The notes under the pieces: generated by a model | What the model saw: the letters and a program-made list of their open reading frames with translations, nothing else | Database searches by the model: none | Told to the model about the DNA's origin: nothing | Shown here: piece after piece, positions 29,001 to 36,990 of the stretch | Layout of the letters: every line of letters starts with the position of its first letter | Position numbering within the stretch: the stretch's first letter is position 1 | DNA from: Lutraria lutraria | Lineage: Eukaryota > Mollusca > Bivalvia > Venerida > Mactridae | Assembly (NCBI GenBank): GCA_964023205.1 | Contig: OZ026833.1 | Location: forward strand, 34,140,366 to 34,204,365 | Direction of reading: 5' to 3' | Length of the DNA: 64,000 nucleotides | Program-made: the position numbers and the translations under genes

Positions 29001-29349
29001 GGGGGGGGGGGGGGGGGCAACATATCTTACATGGAAAATTGTATTTTACATTTCCAAACACGTTTGTTTCAGTGTATTTATGTAGACGAAGCGACATTCA
29101 AAACGTATTTAATTTAATTTTATTCAGGGGCCTTACTAGTAGTCGATCAGTGTTGTAAATTAATACAGAACACTCATAAAGAATCTGATAAGTACTTACT
29201 GTATTGACAAGCAGGTCCATACCAGTTTGAAGCACATCCTTGATTACACTCTCCTGTAGTCGTGTCACAACTTGTCCCATCTTTGCAGTGACACAAAAAC
29301 TGACATTCACTTCCAAATGTTTGAACACCAGGTGTACTCACATTGCAGT
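11046..29349 (-). CDS. Receptor-type protein tyrosine phosphatase with F5/8C-like and EGF-like ectodomain (32 visible exons, 5' incomplete)
   Basis: The protein is a predicted plasma-membrane receptor that removes phosphate from tyrosines. About 1,377 residues can be read; residue 1 is the codon split at the first visible exon. Order: Cys-rich EGF-like unit (1-50), two galactose-binding-like domains (about 51-195 and 196-326), eight EGF-like repeats (327-687), transmembrane helix (about 699-723), Tyr-rich juxtamembrane (724-790), PTP D1 (about 795-1062) and PTP D2 (about 1063-1377). D1 has WPDEGLP (Asp 984) and [11 protein letters not shown] (Cys 1016, Arg 1022). D2 has W-A-P in place of WPD and VECMNGAARSG. 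All 32 exons join in phase and the total coding length is frame-consistent. No start codon or signal peptide was found; at least one 5' exon is missing. The exact family name is uncertain; the RPTP assignment is firm. Confidence 0.93.
11439..11574 (-). CDS. RPTP visible exon 31: PTP D2 P-loop remainder
   Basis: It completes C-MNGAA-R-SG (Arg 1321), keeping the C-x5-R spacing, then [12 protein letters not shown] and [10 protein letters not shown]. The last part matches the QRxxMVQ region. Phase 2 to 0. Confidence 0.88.
12128..12273 (-). CDS. RPTP visible exon 30: PTP D2 degenerate WPD loop and Cys
   Basis: It starts [19 protein letters not shown], where W-A-P replaces WPD. It ends PLIVEC with Cys 1315, so the usual His before the Cys is Glu. 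As in D1, the intron lies one residue after the Cys. Phase 0 to 2, donor GTAAGA. Confidence 0.87.
12704..12826 (-). CDS. RPTP visible exon 29: PTP D2 core
   Basis: It starts [18 protein letters not shown] and ends KHTLLYKSK. It corresponds to the strands between the YWP and WPD blocks. Phase 0-0, donor GTAGGT. Confidence 0.84.
13406..13540 (-). CDS. RPTP visible exon 28: PTP D2 core
   Basis: It encodes [16 protein letters not shown] and [19 protein letters not shown]. It replaces the DFWRMV block with VDHCRLI, typical drift in a non-catalytic D2. Donor GTGAGT, phase 0-0. Confidence 0.86.
13881..13954 (-). CDS. RPTP visible exon 27: PTP D2 (NYINAI)
   Basis: It encodes [19 protein letters not shown] and AIYMP, the D2 version of the DYINA block. 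Acceptor CAACAG, donor GTAAGT, phase 1 to 0. Confidence 0.87.
14430..14562 (-). CDS. RPTP visible exon 26: start of PTP D2
   Basis: It encodes [17 protein letters not shown] through [20 protein letters not shown] is the equivalent of KNRYxNILP at the start of a second PTP domain. Phase 0 to 1, donor GTAAGT. Confidence 0.87.
14802..14951 (-). CDS. RPTP visible exon 25: end of D1 and D1-D2 linker
   Basis: It starts [15 protein letters not shown], the terminal helix of D1, and continues into a charged linker ending KLKLEYQ. Phase 0-0, acceptor CTGCAG, donor GTAAAA. Confidence 0.87.
15450..15585 (-). CDS. RPTP visible exon 24: PTP D1 P-loop remainder
   Basis: It completes the signature as C-SNGVG-R-TG, so the C-x5-R loop is intact with Arg 1022. 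The residue usually Ala (HCSAG) is Asn. It ends [11 protein letters not shown], the start of the Q-loop region. Phase 2 to 0. Confidence 0.9.
15871..16022 (-). CDS. RPTP visible exon 23: PTP D1 WPD loop and catalytic Cys
   Basis: It contains [17 protein letters not shown] with the general-acid Asp 984. It ends at PWLVHC, catalytic Cys 1016, plus two bases of the next codon. The intron therefore splits the active-site loop directly after the nucleophile. Acceptor ATCAAAG (weak polypyrimidine), donor GTATGG. Confidence 0.88.
16504..16629 (-). CDS. RPTP visible exon 22: PTP D1 (C-x-x-YW region)
   Basis: It starts [12 protein letters not shown] and ends [11 protein letters not shown]. It corresponds to the KCxxYWP block and the following strands. 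The proline after YW is shifted by one (YWAP). Phase 0-0, acceptor GTACAG, donor GTAAGC. Confidence 0.85.
17419..17516 (-). CDS. RPTP visible exon 21: PTP D1 (DFWRMIWE)
   Basis: It encodes [17 protein letters not shown] and [15 protein letters not shown], which match the DFWRMVWE and IVMLTxLxExxRxK blocks of active PTP domains. Donor GTTTGA, phase 1 to 0. Confidence 0.9.
17939..17975 (-). CDS. RPTP visible exon 20: PTP D1 (YIAAQG)
   Basis: A 37-base micro-exon encoding [12 protein letters not shown] plus one base. RYIAAQG is a hallmark of PTP domains. Acceptor TTTCAG, donor GTAATG. Confidence 0.88.
18196..18272 (-). CDS. RPTP visible exon 19: PTP D1 (YDxxRV ... DYINAS)
   Basis: The split Tyr is followed by DHCRVILKQ and then [10 protein letters not shown]. 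These are the conserved YDHSRV and DYINAS motifs of PTP domains. Acceptor TTTTAG... TTTAG, donor GTAGCG, phase 1 to 0. Confidence 0.9.
18451..18544 (-). CDS. RPTP visible exon 18: PTP D1, substrate-recognition loop
   Basis: It starts [20 protein letters not shown] and runs on through [10 protein letters not shown]. This is the KNRY pTyr-loop region, but the Arg is replaced by Met (K845-N-M-Y848); the Tyr that stacks on substrate is kept. Donor GTATGT, phase 1. Confidence 0.87.
18944..19080 (-). CDS. RPTP visible exon 17: juxtamembrane end and start of PTP D1
   Basis: It starts [14 protein letters not shown] and ends [11 protein letters not shown]. The stretch [14 protein letters not shown] matches the start of the first PTP domain, where a helix ends F-x-x-x-F-K. 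It ends in phase 0 at donor GTATCA. Reading through this donor stays open but loses homology, and the next exon continues the PTP fold. Confidence 0.85.
19326..19379 (-). CDS. RPTP visible exon 16: short juxtamembrane exon
   Basis: A 54-base exon encoding [25 protein letters not shown] carries two tyrosines in an acidic setting, a plausible phosphotyrosine docking site (inference). Phase 1-1; acceptor TTGCAG, donor GTAACT. Confidence 0.78.
19689..19771 (-). CDS. RPTP visible exon 15: juxtamembrane
   Basis: It encodes [17 protein letters not shown] to STAYET, acidic and hydrophilic. It is the only exon in the gap whose phase (2 in, 1 out) links the transmembrane exon to the next exon. Contains a Tyr that could be phosphorylated (inference). 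Confidence 0.78.
20093..20222 (-). CDS. RPTP visible exon 14: transmembrane segment
   Basis: A short polar stalk ([11 protein letters not shown]) leads into a helix of about 25 hydrophobic residues ([19 protein letters not shown] and on to FVFIW). RRKS follows as a stop-transfer signal. The exon ends in phase 2 at donor GTAAAC and joins the next coding exon at 19771. It fixes the ectodomain to higher coordinates and the enzyme domains to lower ones. Confidence 0.88.
20552..20680 (-). CDS. RPTP visible exon 13: EGF-like repeat 8
   Basis: It starts [15 protein letters not shown] and ends [11 protein letters not shown]. It is the last ectodomain module before the membrane. Phase 1-1, acceptor TATTTAG, donor GTATGT. 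Confidence 0.87.
21042..21173 (-). CDS. RPTP visible exon 12: EGF-like repeat 7
   Basis: It starts [15 protein letters not shown] and ends [11 protein letters not shown]. It has the same 44-codon length as exons 9-11 but is clearly diverged, so it belongs to the older repeat set. Phase 1-1. Confidence 0.87.
21479..21610 (-). CDS. RPTP visible exon 11: EGF-like repeat 6
   Basis: It reads [15 protein letters not shown]...[15 protein letters not shown], 44 codons. It is the third member of the duplicated exon set. Phase 1-1, donor GTAAAA. Confidence 0.88.
22453..22584 (-). CDS. RPTP visible exon 10: EGF-like repeat 5
   Basis: It reads [15 protein letters not shown]...[15 protein letters not shown], 44 codons. 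It differs from exons 9 and 11 at only a handful of residues. Phase 1-1, donor GTATAC. Confidence 0.88.
23320..23451 (-). CDS. RPTP visible exon 9: EGF-like repeat 4
   Basis: It reads [14 protein letters not shown]...[15 protein letters not shown], 44 codons. It is one of three near-identical neighbouring exons (9, 10, 11) whose introns are also similar, so it arose by recent tandem duplication. Phase 1-1. Confidence 0.88.
24161..24298 (-). CDS. RPTP visible exon 8: EGF-like repeat 3
   Basis: It starts [15 protein letters not shown] and ends [11 protein letters not shown]. It has the usual C...GxxC...C...G-Y-x-G-x-x-C layout. Phase 1-1. The split codon after it reads as Lys rather than Glu at the junction with exon 9. 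Confidence 0.86.
24596..24736 (-). CDS. RPTP visible exon 7: EGF-like repeat 2
   Basis: It starts [18 protein letters not shown] and ends NDNKCLT. It shows the xWGxxCxxxC pattern of MEGF/laminin-type EGF modules. Phase 1-1, acceptor ATCTAG, donor GTAAAA. Confidence 0.86.
25258..25404 (-). CDS. RPTP visible exon 6: EGF-like repeat 1
   Basis: It starts [17 protein letters not shown] and ends [10 protein letters not shown]. It is one cysteine-rich module in one exon, slightly longer than the later repeats because of an insert between cysteines 5 and 6. Phase 1-1, donor GTATAT. Confidence 0.85.
25540..25719 (-). CDS. RPTP visible exon 5: second half of galactose-binding-like domain 2
   Basis: It runs from [10 protein letters not shown] to [29 protein letters not shown] is the usual terminal strand pair of the domain. 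Acceptor TTGTAG, donor GTAGAT, phase 1-1. Confidence 0.85.
26165..26385 (+). repeat. Possible tRNA-derived SINE inside RPTP intron
   Basis: A tRNA-like head (TTGGTCGAATGGTTTGGTC, then a weak B box GTTCAAACTTA) is followed by a GC-richer body ending GGTCGTCATCCCCCGTAAAG. There is only one copy in the window. Confidence 0.4.
26520..26732 (-). CDS. RPTP visible exon 4: first half of galactose-binding-like domain 2
   Basis: It starts [12 protein letters not shown] and contains [10 protein letters not shown] and [13 protein letters not shown]. This matches the N-A-x-x-xS...SNAVDG...W/L-xVDLG pattern of F5/8C-type domains. It is more canonical at its N-terminus than domain 1. Acceptor TTTCAG, donor GTAAGT, phase 1-1. 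Confidence 0.87.
26819..26988. mobile_element. Small MITE, 'ACAACCTCTCT' family, copy 1 (RPTP intron)
   Basis: It begins GTACAACCTCTGTAG and ends GGAGAGGTTATATTGTACAG, imperfect inverted ends. The interior repeats GAGGTTGTTGCT words. It is related to copies at about 30101, 55371 and 57801. Confidence 0.7.
27515..27754 (-). CDS. RPTP visible exon 3: second half of galactose-binding-like domain 1
   Basis: It starts [12 protein letters not shown] and ends [10 protein letters not shown]. The closing strand LxLCDVRI is typical of the end of an F5/8C or fucolectin-like fold. Acceptor TTGTAG, donor GTAAGT, phase 1 on both sides. Confidence 0.85.
28268..28462 (-). CDS. RPTP visible exon 2: first half of galactose-binding-like domain 1
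   Basis: It encodes [12 protein letters not shown] through LTTTEPEK. The motifs [12 protein letters not shown] and QPWWRVWF match the DGN...C...PWWxV core of fucolectin/F5/8C-type domains, which usually bind sugars or cell-surface ligands. It joins exons 1 and 3 in phase 1. Confidence 0.85.
28999..29017. repeat. Homopolymer G19 tract
   Basis: Nineteen consecutive G on the plus strand inside the first visible intron. G-quadruplex-capable and error-prone for assembly. Confidence 0.9.
29200..29349 (-). CDS. RPTP visible exon 1: Cys-rich EGF-like unit
   Basis: The exon reads from a split codon into CNVSTPG and ends ACQY plus one base, with donor GTAAGT at 29199. It holds nine cysteines in an EGF/MEGF-like spacing ([21 protein letters not shown]). 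Start and end phases are both 1. The acceptor is CCGCAG. The preceding exon must supply one base and was not found. Confidence 0.85.
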
Positions 29350-29462
29350 CTGCGGCTAGAAGTGAACATAATGTAACATACTATGGTTGTAATGGCCTCA
29401 TTAGTCTAAGGTAACTTATATATTTATGATTATTTTGTTAAACGGCCCATTCAAGAAGAACT

Positions 29463-29735
29463 ATGGTCATTTCAGAGCCGCTCAAGAGGGGAGATAAGAT
29501 ACAGGAGAACCGGACATTAAAATCCTTACTCTTGTATAATAGTTTTTCCTGGTTCTTTATTCTACACGGTGTAAAGCACCGACACACACCTCGTTCCCTT
29601 TCGTGTTATTTTCTTAACACAGTACTTGGCTTGGTCTTTGGGATGGGGACTCTAAAATAGAGTCTCTAGAATCGAACACATAGGCTTTCGTTTAGAAGTC
29701 CAATGCGCTTCCACTCGACTATTGACCGCCCCTAG
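29463..29735 (-). repeat. tRNA-derived SINE, second family, copy 1
   Basis: On the minus strand the copy contains AAAGAACCAGGAAAAACTAT and a CC...CTCTTGAGCGGC end, which align with the plus-strand copy at 58855-59125. The tRNA-like head is at its high-coordinate end (GGCGGTCAATAGTCGAGTGG on the minus strand). Confidence 0.7.
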
Positions 29736-30100
29736 TCAAAGGTAACAATATACGTCAATGGATATTAATTTAATGATAGCTGTCGTACATGGAAGACAAT
29801 AAGCAATTGTTTTGCAAAATGTATGTATGCTGGCTGATCATCCCTAATTATGAGGATGTCAGGGTGTGGCCTACTGGTGTACAACAAGCGTTTACAATAA
29901 CACCACACGGCGCATAAACTCAACAGAGAAAAGAAAATCAAATATAGTGAGCTTTCATAATCAGACAGTTGTGTAATTCGTTATCCTATGTAAAATCGAA
30001 TAATCATATTTTAAAATCAAGTACTAAAAGGTTAATGTATTTATTTGAAGGACGGCTATATAATTTAAAGCCCTGTTAGCCTTCTTGTGTGAAATTAAAG

Positions 30101-30274
30101 TACAGTGCAACCTCTCTAAAGCAACACCTTTTGGTAGTAGCAAAATATATTGTTGTTGAGAGGTAAAAAAATTGTTGCTCTAGAGAGGTTAAATTAATAG
30201 TGGGAATAATCATAATGTTGCTGAAGGGAGGTTGTTGCTCAAGAGAGGGCCGCTCTAGAGAGGCTGTACTGCAG
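30101..30274. mobile_element. Small MITE, 'ACAACCTCTCT' family, copy 2
   Basis: It starts TACAGTGCAACCTCTCTAAA and ends CTCTAGAGAGGCTGTACTG, inverted ends of about 17 bases with mismatches. GAGAGGTTGTTGCT-like words recur inside. Confidence 0.75.
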
Positions 30275-31642
30275 GTCTTATTGTACCTAGAAATATTTCT
30301 TATCAGGGAACATTTTACGTGCAATAAAAGTATTCTGAACTTTTCTTATTTTAATCACGAAGTACATATAAAAATGTAGCGCAGTATTTTTGTTAATAAT
30401 ATTTAAAAAAAAACATGAGATGTGGCTTTACGGAAATGTTGTTATTGAGCAAATAAACATCATTTTTATCATTTTTACCATCATTGTTATTTGTTGCTCT
30501 GTATAACTGAATTCAAAAACTCGATCAGAATTGGCATTTAATGCAAATGTAAGTAAATAGACTCTCATATAGATCAATTCGATTAAATGATCCGAATGTA
30601 TCATACAAATAAGACAAATACTAGCTGTGTAATGCTAAATGAAAACGTTATTTACAAAAGAGCATTATCCCGTAAGAATTCATTTATATTTTTGAATGAT
30701 CTAGATTTAAGGATTAACATTTGTACTTTCAATTGGGAGGATACGAAAGACAAGGAAGTAAAAATGTAAAAATAGTTCGTACGTCAAAGCAATTAATATA
30801 TCTTAAACTTCCTTAACCCGAAATATTCCCCAAATCGACTTAAAAAATCATAATGTATACTTATAGGAGAATGTTTTAATCATTTTGTTATTGTTATGTC
30901 TTGATAAAAGCGGATGCACCGAAGCGTCGACCAATACAGTTCGTAATTTTATATGCGTTTTATTGTTAAATCCACATTAACCAAATCTACTTAAGAATAA
31001 AAAATATTTCAAAATGGTTCTAAGCTTGTACAATATTGAGGATAATACAGACACAAACAGGCAAAAAATGAATAAGCAGTATGAAGAACTATTTAATTAT
31101 TTAAAAGCGACACGCACGTATTTTGCCGTACATTTAGTAGTGCGATAACTGTATCTACATCGTATCTTATAAATATAAATTTTATATTAAAATGATGTGT
31201 TTCTATAAATTAGGAAGAACAAACAATTAGTCATTGCCATTACTTAATTAATCAAAGTACATGTTATCAATAATTGACAAATCTTCCTTAATATCGAAAG
31301 TTGCCTAAACTTCGTGGTCGCATTTCTTCAATAAGTAGAAAGTACATGATGAAAATGAAGAGTAATAAACGAGACGCAGATGTTTAAGGGGAAGAAATGC
31401 ATTCATCATGTACCATATAGATGCGTATAGAAGTGGCTGTTAAAAATGCTCTCGCATTTGTGGTCTTGAAATACATGAAACTTGGAAATTAAAACTTGCG
31501 GTATTAGATGCCCAATGCTCAAAAAATTTTATCTCAAAATGGGATGGACAGATTTTGAAAACATTTATTATTATTTTTCATGATGGGAAAAATCATTAAA
31601 TATCATTGATTTTGAAAAATCAATGATATTCTGTTGAGTTAA
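30275..31642. other. AT-rich stretch, no gene seen
   Basis: No coding signal. A perfect small hairpin lies at about 31600-31630 (ATATCATTGATTTT / AAAATCAATGATAT). Confidence 0.5.
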
Positions 31643-31989
31643 ATATATTTCCCTATAAGTTTGCATTGAAGTCTATATGTGAGAAGCTACATATAATACA
31701 ACATTTTATCTTACGTATCTGCTAAATGTTACCTTGGATACTTCAATTTATTTACGACACCTTTTGAACAGTGCGTAAGAGTTATTGCCCTTGCTGAAAA
31801 ATAGGAACAAATCAATTCCTGAAACAAAACGCGCGGTAAGCTATATTTCATTCTATAGATTTGAACAGGAATTGTGTTTTGCAACTTTTTACCGCGGGTT
31901 TCAATTGAAATGGATCGTCTCTATTCTTTAATCTCGAAACATTGGCTTCTCACATATAGACTTCAATGCAAACTTATAGGGAAATATAT
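31643..31989. mobile_element. 347-bp MITE with 45-bp perfect terminal inverted repeats
   Basis: The left arm 31643-31687 (ATATATTTCCCTATAAG...GAGAAGC) and right arm 31945-31989 are reverse complements over about 45 bases. The interior is non-coding. The right end abuts the AT/T tract that marks the LINE tail. Confidence 0.85.
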
Positions 31990-32835
31990 ATATATATATA
32001 TATTTTTTTTTTTATTATTATTCAACTTTCATTAGATTACAGCATATAGTTATATAAAAATATGTTACATATTTAAATAACATGCATACAATCACTTTTC
32101 ACACTTCAATCTGTTTCCAAAAAATTAGTTTTTGTTTGTTTGTTTGTTTTGGAAATATTGAACATGTACTTACAATTTTCATACTTTCATATAATTTACA
32201 GTATAAGTTTACAAAATATATTAGAAACTTACAAACCATTTTCATATTCAATGTATAGTTATGAAGAGGTAAGCAACACATACACATTCAGCTACAGTGT
32301 GAATATCAAATACATAGAAACTACCAACAAAAATATAAAAAAACAACAAAAAAAACAATTATAATGCTTTTACAGGTACAAATGTAAGATTCTTTTACAC
32401 AAAATATACAAAGCTACCCTAGTAATGTAAATGACTAAATACTAGTGGTATGAGCAATTTATTGTTAATTTGCTATGTGAAAAAGTGTTCGTGCAATTGT
32501 GAAAACAGTTATTTATATATCTTATGTATGTATTTATCTTAGGAATGCAAGGGAGAAAATATGAAAGTTAATTTTTTTTTAAAGCAACAGTGAAAATAAA
32601 AAGATTTTGGTACGTCCAGTGTGTAACTTCTACTGGGCTGTTTTGAGAAGGGGCACTCCGTTCGAAATTGAGTGAATTGGATGGAAGTTGCAAATGCCAG
32701 TTGTTGCAAAAAAAACAAAACAATAACATTGTTGTAATACTTATAACAATATATCATATATATGTATATATAAGTCGAGCCACACACAGATTCGAGTGTG
32801 ACGAAACAGGTAAACAAACAAGTTGTATTGATCTC
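31990..32835 (-). repeat. LINE 3' UTR and tail
   Basis: Going down the minus strand after the ORF2 stop at 32836, about 0.8 kb of non-coding sequence ends in an A-rich run (plus-strand T11 near 32005-32015) next to an (AT)n tract. This is the expected position of a LINE poly(A) end, directly beside the MITE at 31643-31989. Confidence 0.55.
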
Positions 32836-35800
32836 TCAGGGTTGGTCAGTTCTCCAGAGGTTTGCGAATTTGTTCCAGGTTTTGTAAAAACTAGAAAAGG
32901 ATCCAATTTTATTTGCATGATATTTTTCACTTAGGATGTATTGTTGAAAATAACTTTCAAAGTTTATGAAAAATGGTTTTCTATTTTTACTTTTACAGTT
33001 AAAAATATGATATTTTGCTAACAATATCACCACATTGCATGAAATTGGCCATCTTCTATTACCTAATATGACTTCTGATCTAGAAAGTGATGGATTATCA
33101 TTTAAAAAGAATTGTTCAAGCCAATGATTGAGTTGTCTCCAAAAAGTTTCCACATAACTGCAATCAAAAAATAGATGTGAAATGGTCTCAGAGTGCTCAT
33201 AACAAAATGTACACAAATTATTATTTCGTATTCTCATTTTTAAAAGTAGATGGTTTGTGCCCAATATTCTATGGTTAATGCGGAATTGTAACCAATGGAG
33301 TTTTGAATCCTTAGTAATATAAAAAGGAGTTTCATAAATGCTTTTCCAATTAAAGTTCTGTGGTAAGTTTAGCTCAGTTGCCCACTTATTTTGTGATTTA
33401 ACAGATAAATTAGATTTAGATAAAAGTTTGTCATATATTAACCTACAACCACTTTTATTGCCACAGATAATGCTTGTAATGTATGGTTGAATTGGTAAAG
33501 GTACTGTATTTAGAGGCATAACAATTCTGTATGTTGCAAACACTCTCTTTAAACAGTTGAGAATACCATTATGTTGTAGAAAATTTGTTCTTACATCATA
33601 TTTGTTTCTAAAATTCTCAAATGACAAAAAATCACCATGCCTATCCAAGAGATCATTAAAATATATTATACCTTTCTCATAATAATTCTTGTAAAAAAAG
33701 CTCGTTCCTGCAATTTTAAAAAGTTTACTGTACCATAGAGGCTGTAACTGGCAATTTGTTTTATCTATTTGAATACTATCCTGTAACAACATTGCACTTT
33801 CAAGAACATCCTGCCAGAATTTATTTGAAACTTGGTTCCTGTTAATCTTAATGAAGTCACTTCCATAACATTGAATATTATATATAAATGGGAACATTGA
33901 TGTAATAAAATCTGTATATTTTGCTTTCTTAGTCATTAATCTCTTAATCCAGGTGACTTTAAGTGCCATAAAGAATTTCTTTATATCAATCATTCTAAGA
34001 CCTCCATTTTCATAAGACTGGATTATACAACTTCTCTTAATTTTATCTGGGCCTCCATTCCATAGAAATTTATAGCGCATGTTTTGTATCTGGTTTATAA
34101 TTTGTTCAGAGGGGTTTGGGAGACTCATAATTAAATGGTTAAGTTTTGGTAATGCCAAAGATTTTATAACAACTATTTTCCAAATTGGAGTTAAGATTCT
34201 TTTAGCAAAACAGTTTAGTACATTTCTAACAGCTTCCACTTTGGATTCGAAATTTAACTGAACAATATTTTCAACATTTGTTGAGAAGCTGACACCAAGT
34301 GCATTAAAGTTATTCTTTTCCAAAGTTAATCCTAGGTCTGGACATAAATTTATATTACAATCTTTCCTTGAGCCAATCCAAACAAGTTTAGTTTTATCAA
34401 TGTTAAGGCATAACCCAGATATATTCGCATAAAATTTTAAAACATTCATTGTACTTCTAAGTGATATTTCAGAGCCATCTAAAATGAATTGTGGTGTCAT
34501 CCGCATATTGTGAGACTAAAAATTCATTATTTAGAATATGTATACCTTTAATATTTTGGTTTGATTTTAGCATTAAAACTAATATTTCTGCACATATAAT
34601 GAAGAGATACGGGGACAATGGATCCCCTTGACGACAGCCACGATGCCCAGGAAACCAGTCAGACAGATGGCCATTTACAATAATACATGATTCAATATTA
34701 GTATAGAAAGTTTTATCCAATAATTATTTTTTCTCCAAAATTAAAAAAATTCAAAACCTTAAACATAAAATCCCAAGAGACTGAGTCAAATGCAGTCGCA
34801 AAATCAATTAATAAAATCATCCCAGGAGTATTATATTTTTCTGTATAAAATAAAATATCATAAAGTAACCTTATGTTGTCACCAATGAACCTACCCGGTA
34901 AGAAACAACTTTGGTCTTCACTGATAATACTATGTAAAACTTTTTTTAAACGTGAAGCTATAGCAGCAGAAGTGATTTTATACGATACATTGAGAAGAGA
35001 TATTGGACGCCAATTTTTAAGTATTAATTTATCTTTGTTTCCTTTAAGTATGCATGTAATAACTCTTTGTTTAAAATATATGGATAATTCACCGGTAGAA
35101 AAAGCCTCATTGACTGATCGCACAAGAAAATCGCCTATATCGTTCCAGAACAATTTGAAGAAGGAAGTGGTAAAACCACTGTGTCCAGGGGCTGTATTAT
35201 TTTTCATCATTTTTAGACATTCCAACATTTCCCTATTATTTAATTCTTCCTCTAAAGAAGTTTGGTCAGCTATAGACAATTTAGGTATTTCAAGATTGTT
35301 AAAGTAAGTGTTTGGGTCAAAATTTTCAGTTTGTTTTTTGGAATAAAGTGATTTATAGTGATTCATTGTTTCTTGAATAATGTCTTTTTGTTGGGTTATA
35401 ATATTACCATCCTTGTTGTACAGTTTATTCATAGTTTTTGAAATAAAGTTCCTATTCTCAAGATTACAAAAGTAGTTTGTTGGTTTCTCTCCTTCGTGGA
35501 TCCATTTAGCTCTTGACCTAATTAATTTTCCTTCAAGATATGTTTTTCTAATTTCAGACAATTCCTTCTTCTTTTGTTCCATCAAGTCAATATCAATATT
35601 TAAGGTATTTTCTAACATTTCAATCTCTTGAATTAATTTTGTTTGCTTATTTGTCTCTTGATTCTTTTTAAATGAAGCATAAGAAATAGTTTCACCCCTA
35701 ATTTCCATTAACAAAGTTTCATAAAATAACTGGTCATTGATATCAAATTTTAAGGTTTTATTGTCCACCGAGTTTAAAGGGGGGTTATTTTGTTGTAGAT

Positions 35801-36610
35801 GTAAAGCGTATTGACATTTAACTTTGTCTATAGTATTCTTGATTTTGTTTACATAATTTATATCTTTAAGTAAAGAGTCATTAAATTTCCAGTACGATGA
35901 CCCGTTAACCACTTTATTTAAAGACAAACTTAATGTTATCATGGCATGGTCAGTTCTGTAACCCGGTAATATATCTGATTTTTTACATTTAGTTAATAGA
36001 ATATCACTTATTAAAAAGAAGTCTAACCTTGATTGTTTTAATGGGTTCTTTTTTAGCCATGTAAATTTTTTTCTTCGATATGTTCTTCCCTCCATACATC
36101 AATAAGATTGCATTCTAACATAATTTCTAATACTTTATATTTAGAGTTCGAATTATTTACATGTAAATAGTTAAAATAATCTTTTTCAGGGCACATAACT
36201 AAATTAAAATCACCCACTATTATACAGTGATTATCAATTTCAGACAATCGATTCTTAATTTTTTCAAAGAAGATTGGCTCATCTTTATTTGGACCATATA
36301 AACAAAATAGAGATATATCAGTGTTGTTGCTTCTAAAATGTAATATAATCAAATTACCCCTGTCATCTTTCTCTATGCTTTTGAAATTATAGTCAAAGTT
36401 ATTATCAATAAAAAGTGCCACTCCTCTTGATTGAGAACTAAAATTACTAAAATAACATTCGAACCCCCACATACTCCTATTAATAAGTATATCTTTATCC
36501 GTAAAGTGTGTGTCCTGTACACATGTTAAATTAAACTGTTTCGCCTTTAAATAATTTAGTACATCTCTTCTTTTACAACTGTCATTTAGTCCCTGTGCTA
36601 TCTATATTGA
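32836..36610 (-). pseudogene. LINE ORF2: endonuclease and reverse transcriptase (L1/Tx1-like), frameshifted
   Basis: The order on the minus strand is AP endonuclease then reverse transcriptase. The endonuclease N-terminus (AQGLND...KRRDVLNYL, CVQDTHF) is near 36520-36610, VGDFN is in 36472-36053, and SRLDFFLIS and YRTDHAMI are in the next frame. RT motifs: NWRPISLLN, CFLPGRFI, LLIDFATAFDSVSW, GCRQGDPLSP and YADDT. The C-terminal zinc-knuckle-like CTFCYEH...HLFFDC is near 33190. At least three frame breaks are visible (about 36053-36095, 34713-34720, 34469-34506), so it cannot make an intact protein. The 5' end is cut by element A at 36622. Confidence 0.9.
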
Positions 36611-36622
36611 AATGTATACTAT

Positions 36623-36990
36623 CCCAGCAAACACACAACGTTAAGACAACGTTGTGTTTTAGTTGTGTTTTGGTTGTATTTTTTTACAATGTTGTCACAA
36701 CGTTGACAAATATTTAACACAGTGTTTTGAATGTGTAGGAGAAAGTATCATGAAAGCAATGCATCTATGTATTGAACAGACACTGTAAAAATGCATACAG
36801 CATTGTTATCTAAAATTGGAAATTTTTACAACGTTGGTACAACGTTGTGTAAACGTTGGGCTGCAACGTTGTGTAACAACCGTGCTGTAACGTTATGAAA
36901 ACGTTAGTAAGCAATGTTGTCACAACGTTGTACTAATGTTTTAGTCGCAACGTTGTTAGAGTAACGTTATATCAACGTTTTGACAACGTT
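36623..36990. repeat. Element A left terminus: AACGTT-rich array
   Basis: After CCCAGCAAACACA, the palindrome AACGTT recurs many times, often as ACAACGTTGT or AACGTTGTGACAACGTT. There is a less repetitive gap near 36720-36820. Confidence 0.9.

Noticed and set aside
34873..35307. 144-codon plus-strand frame
   Set aside because: It is the antisense shadow of the LINE reverse-transcriptase frame.
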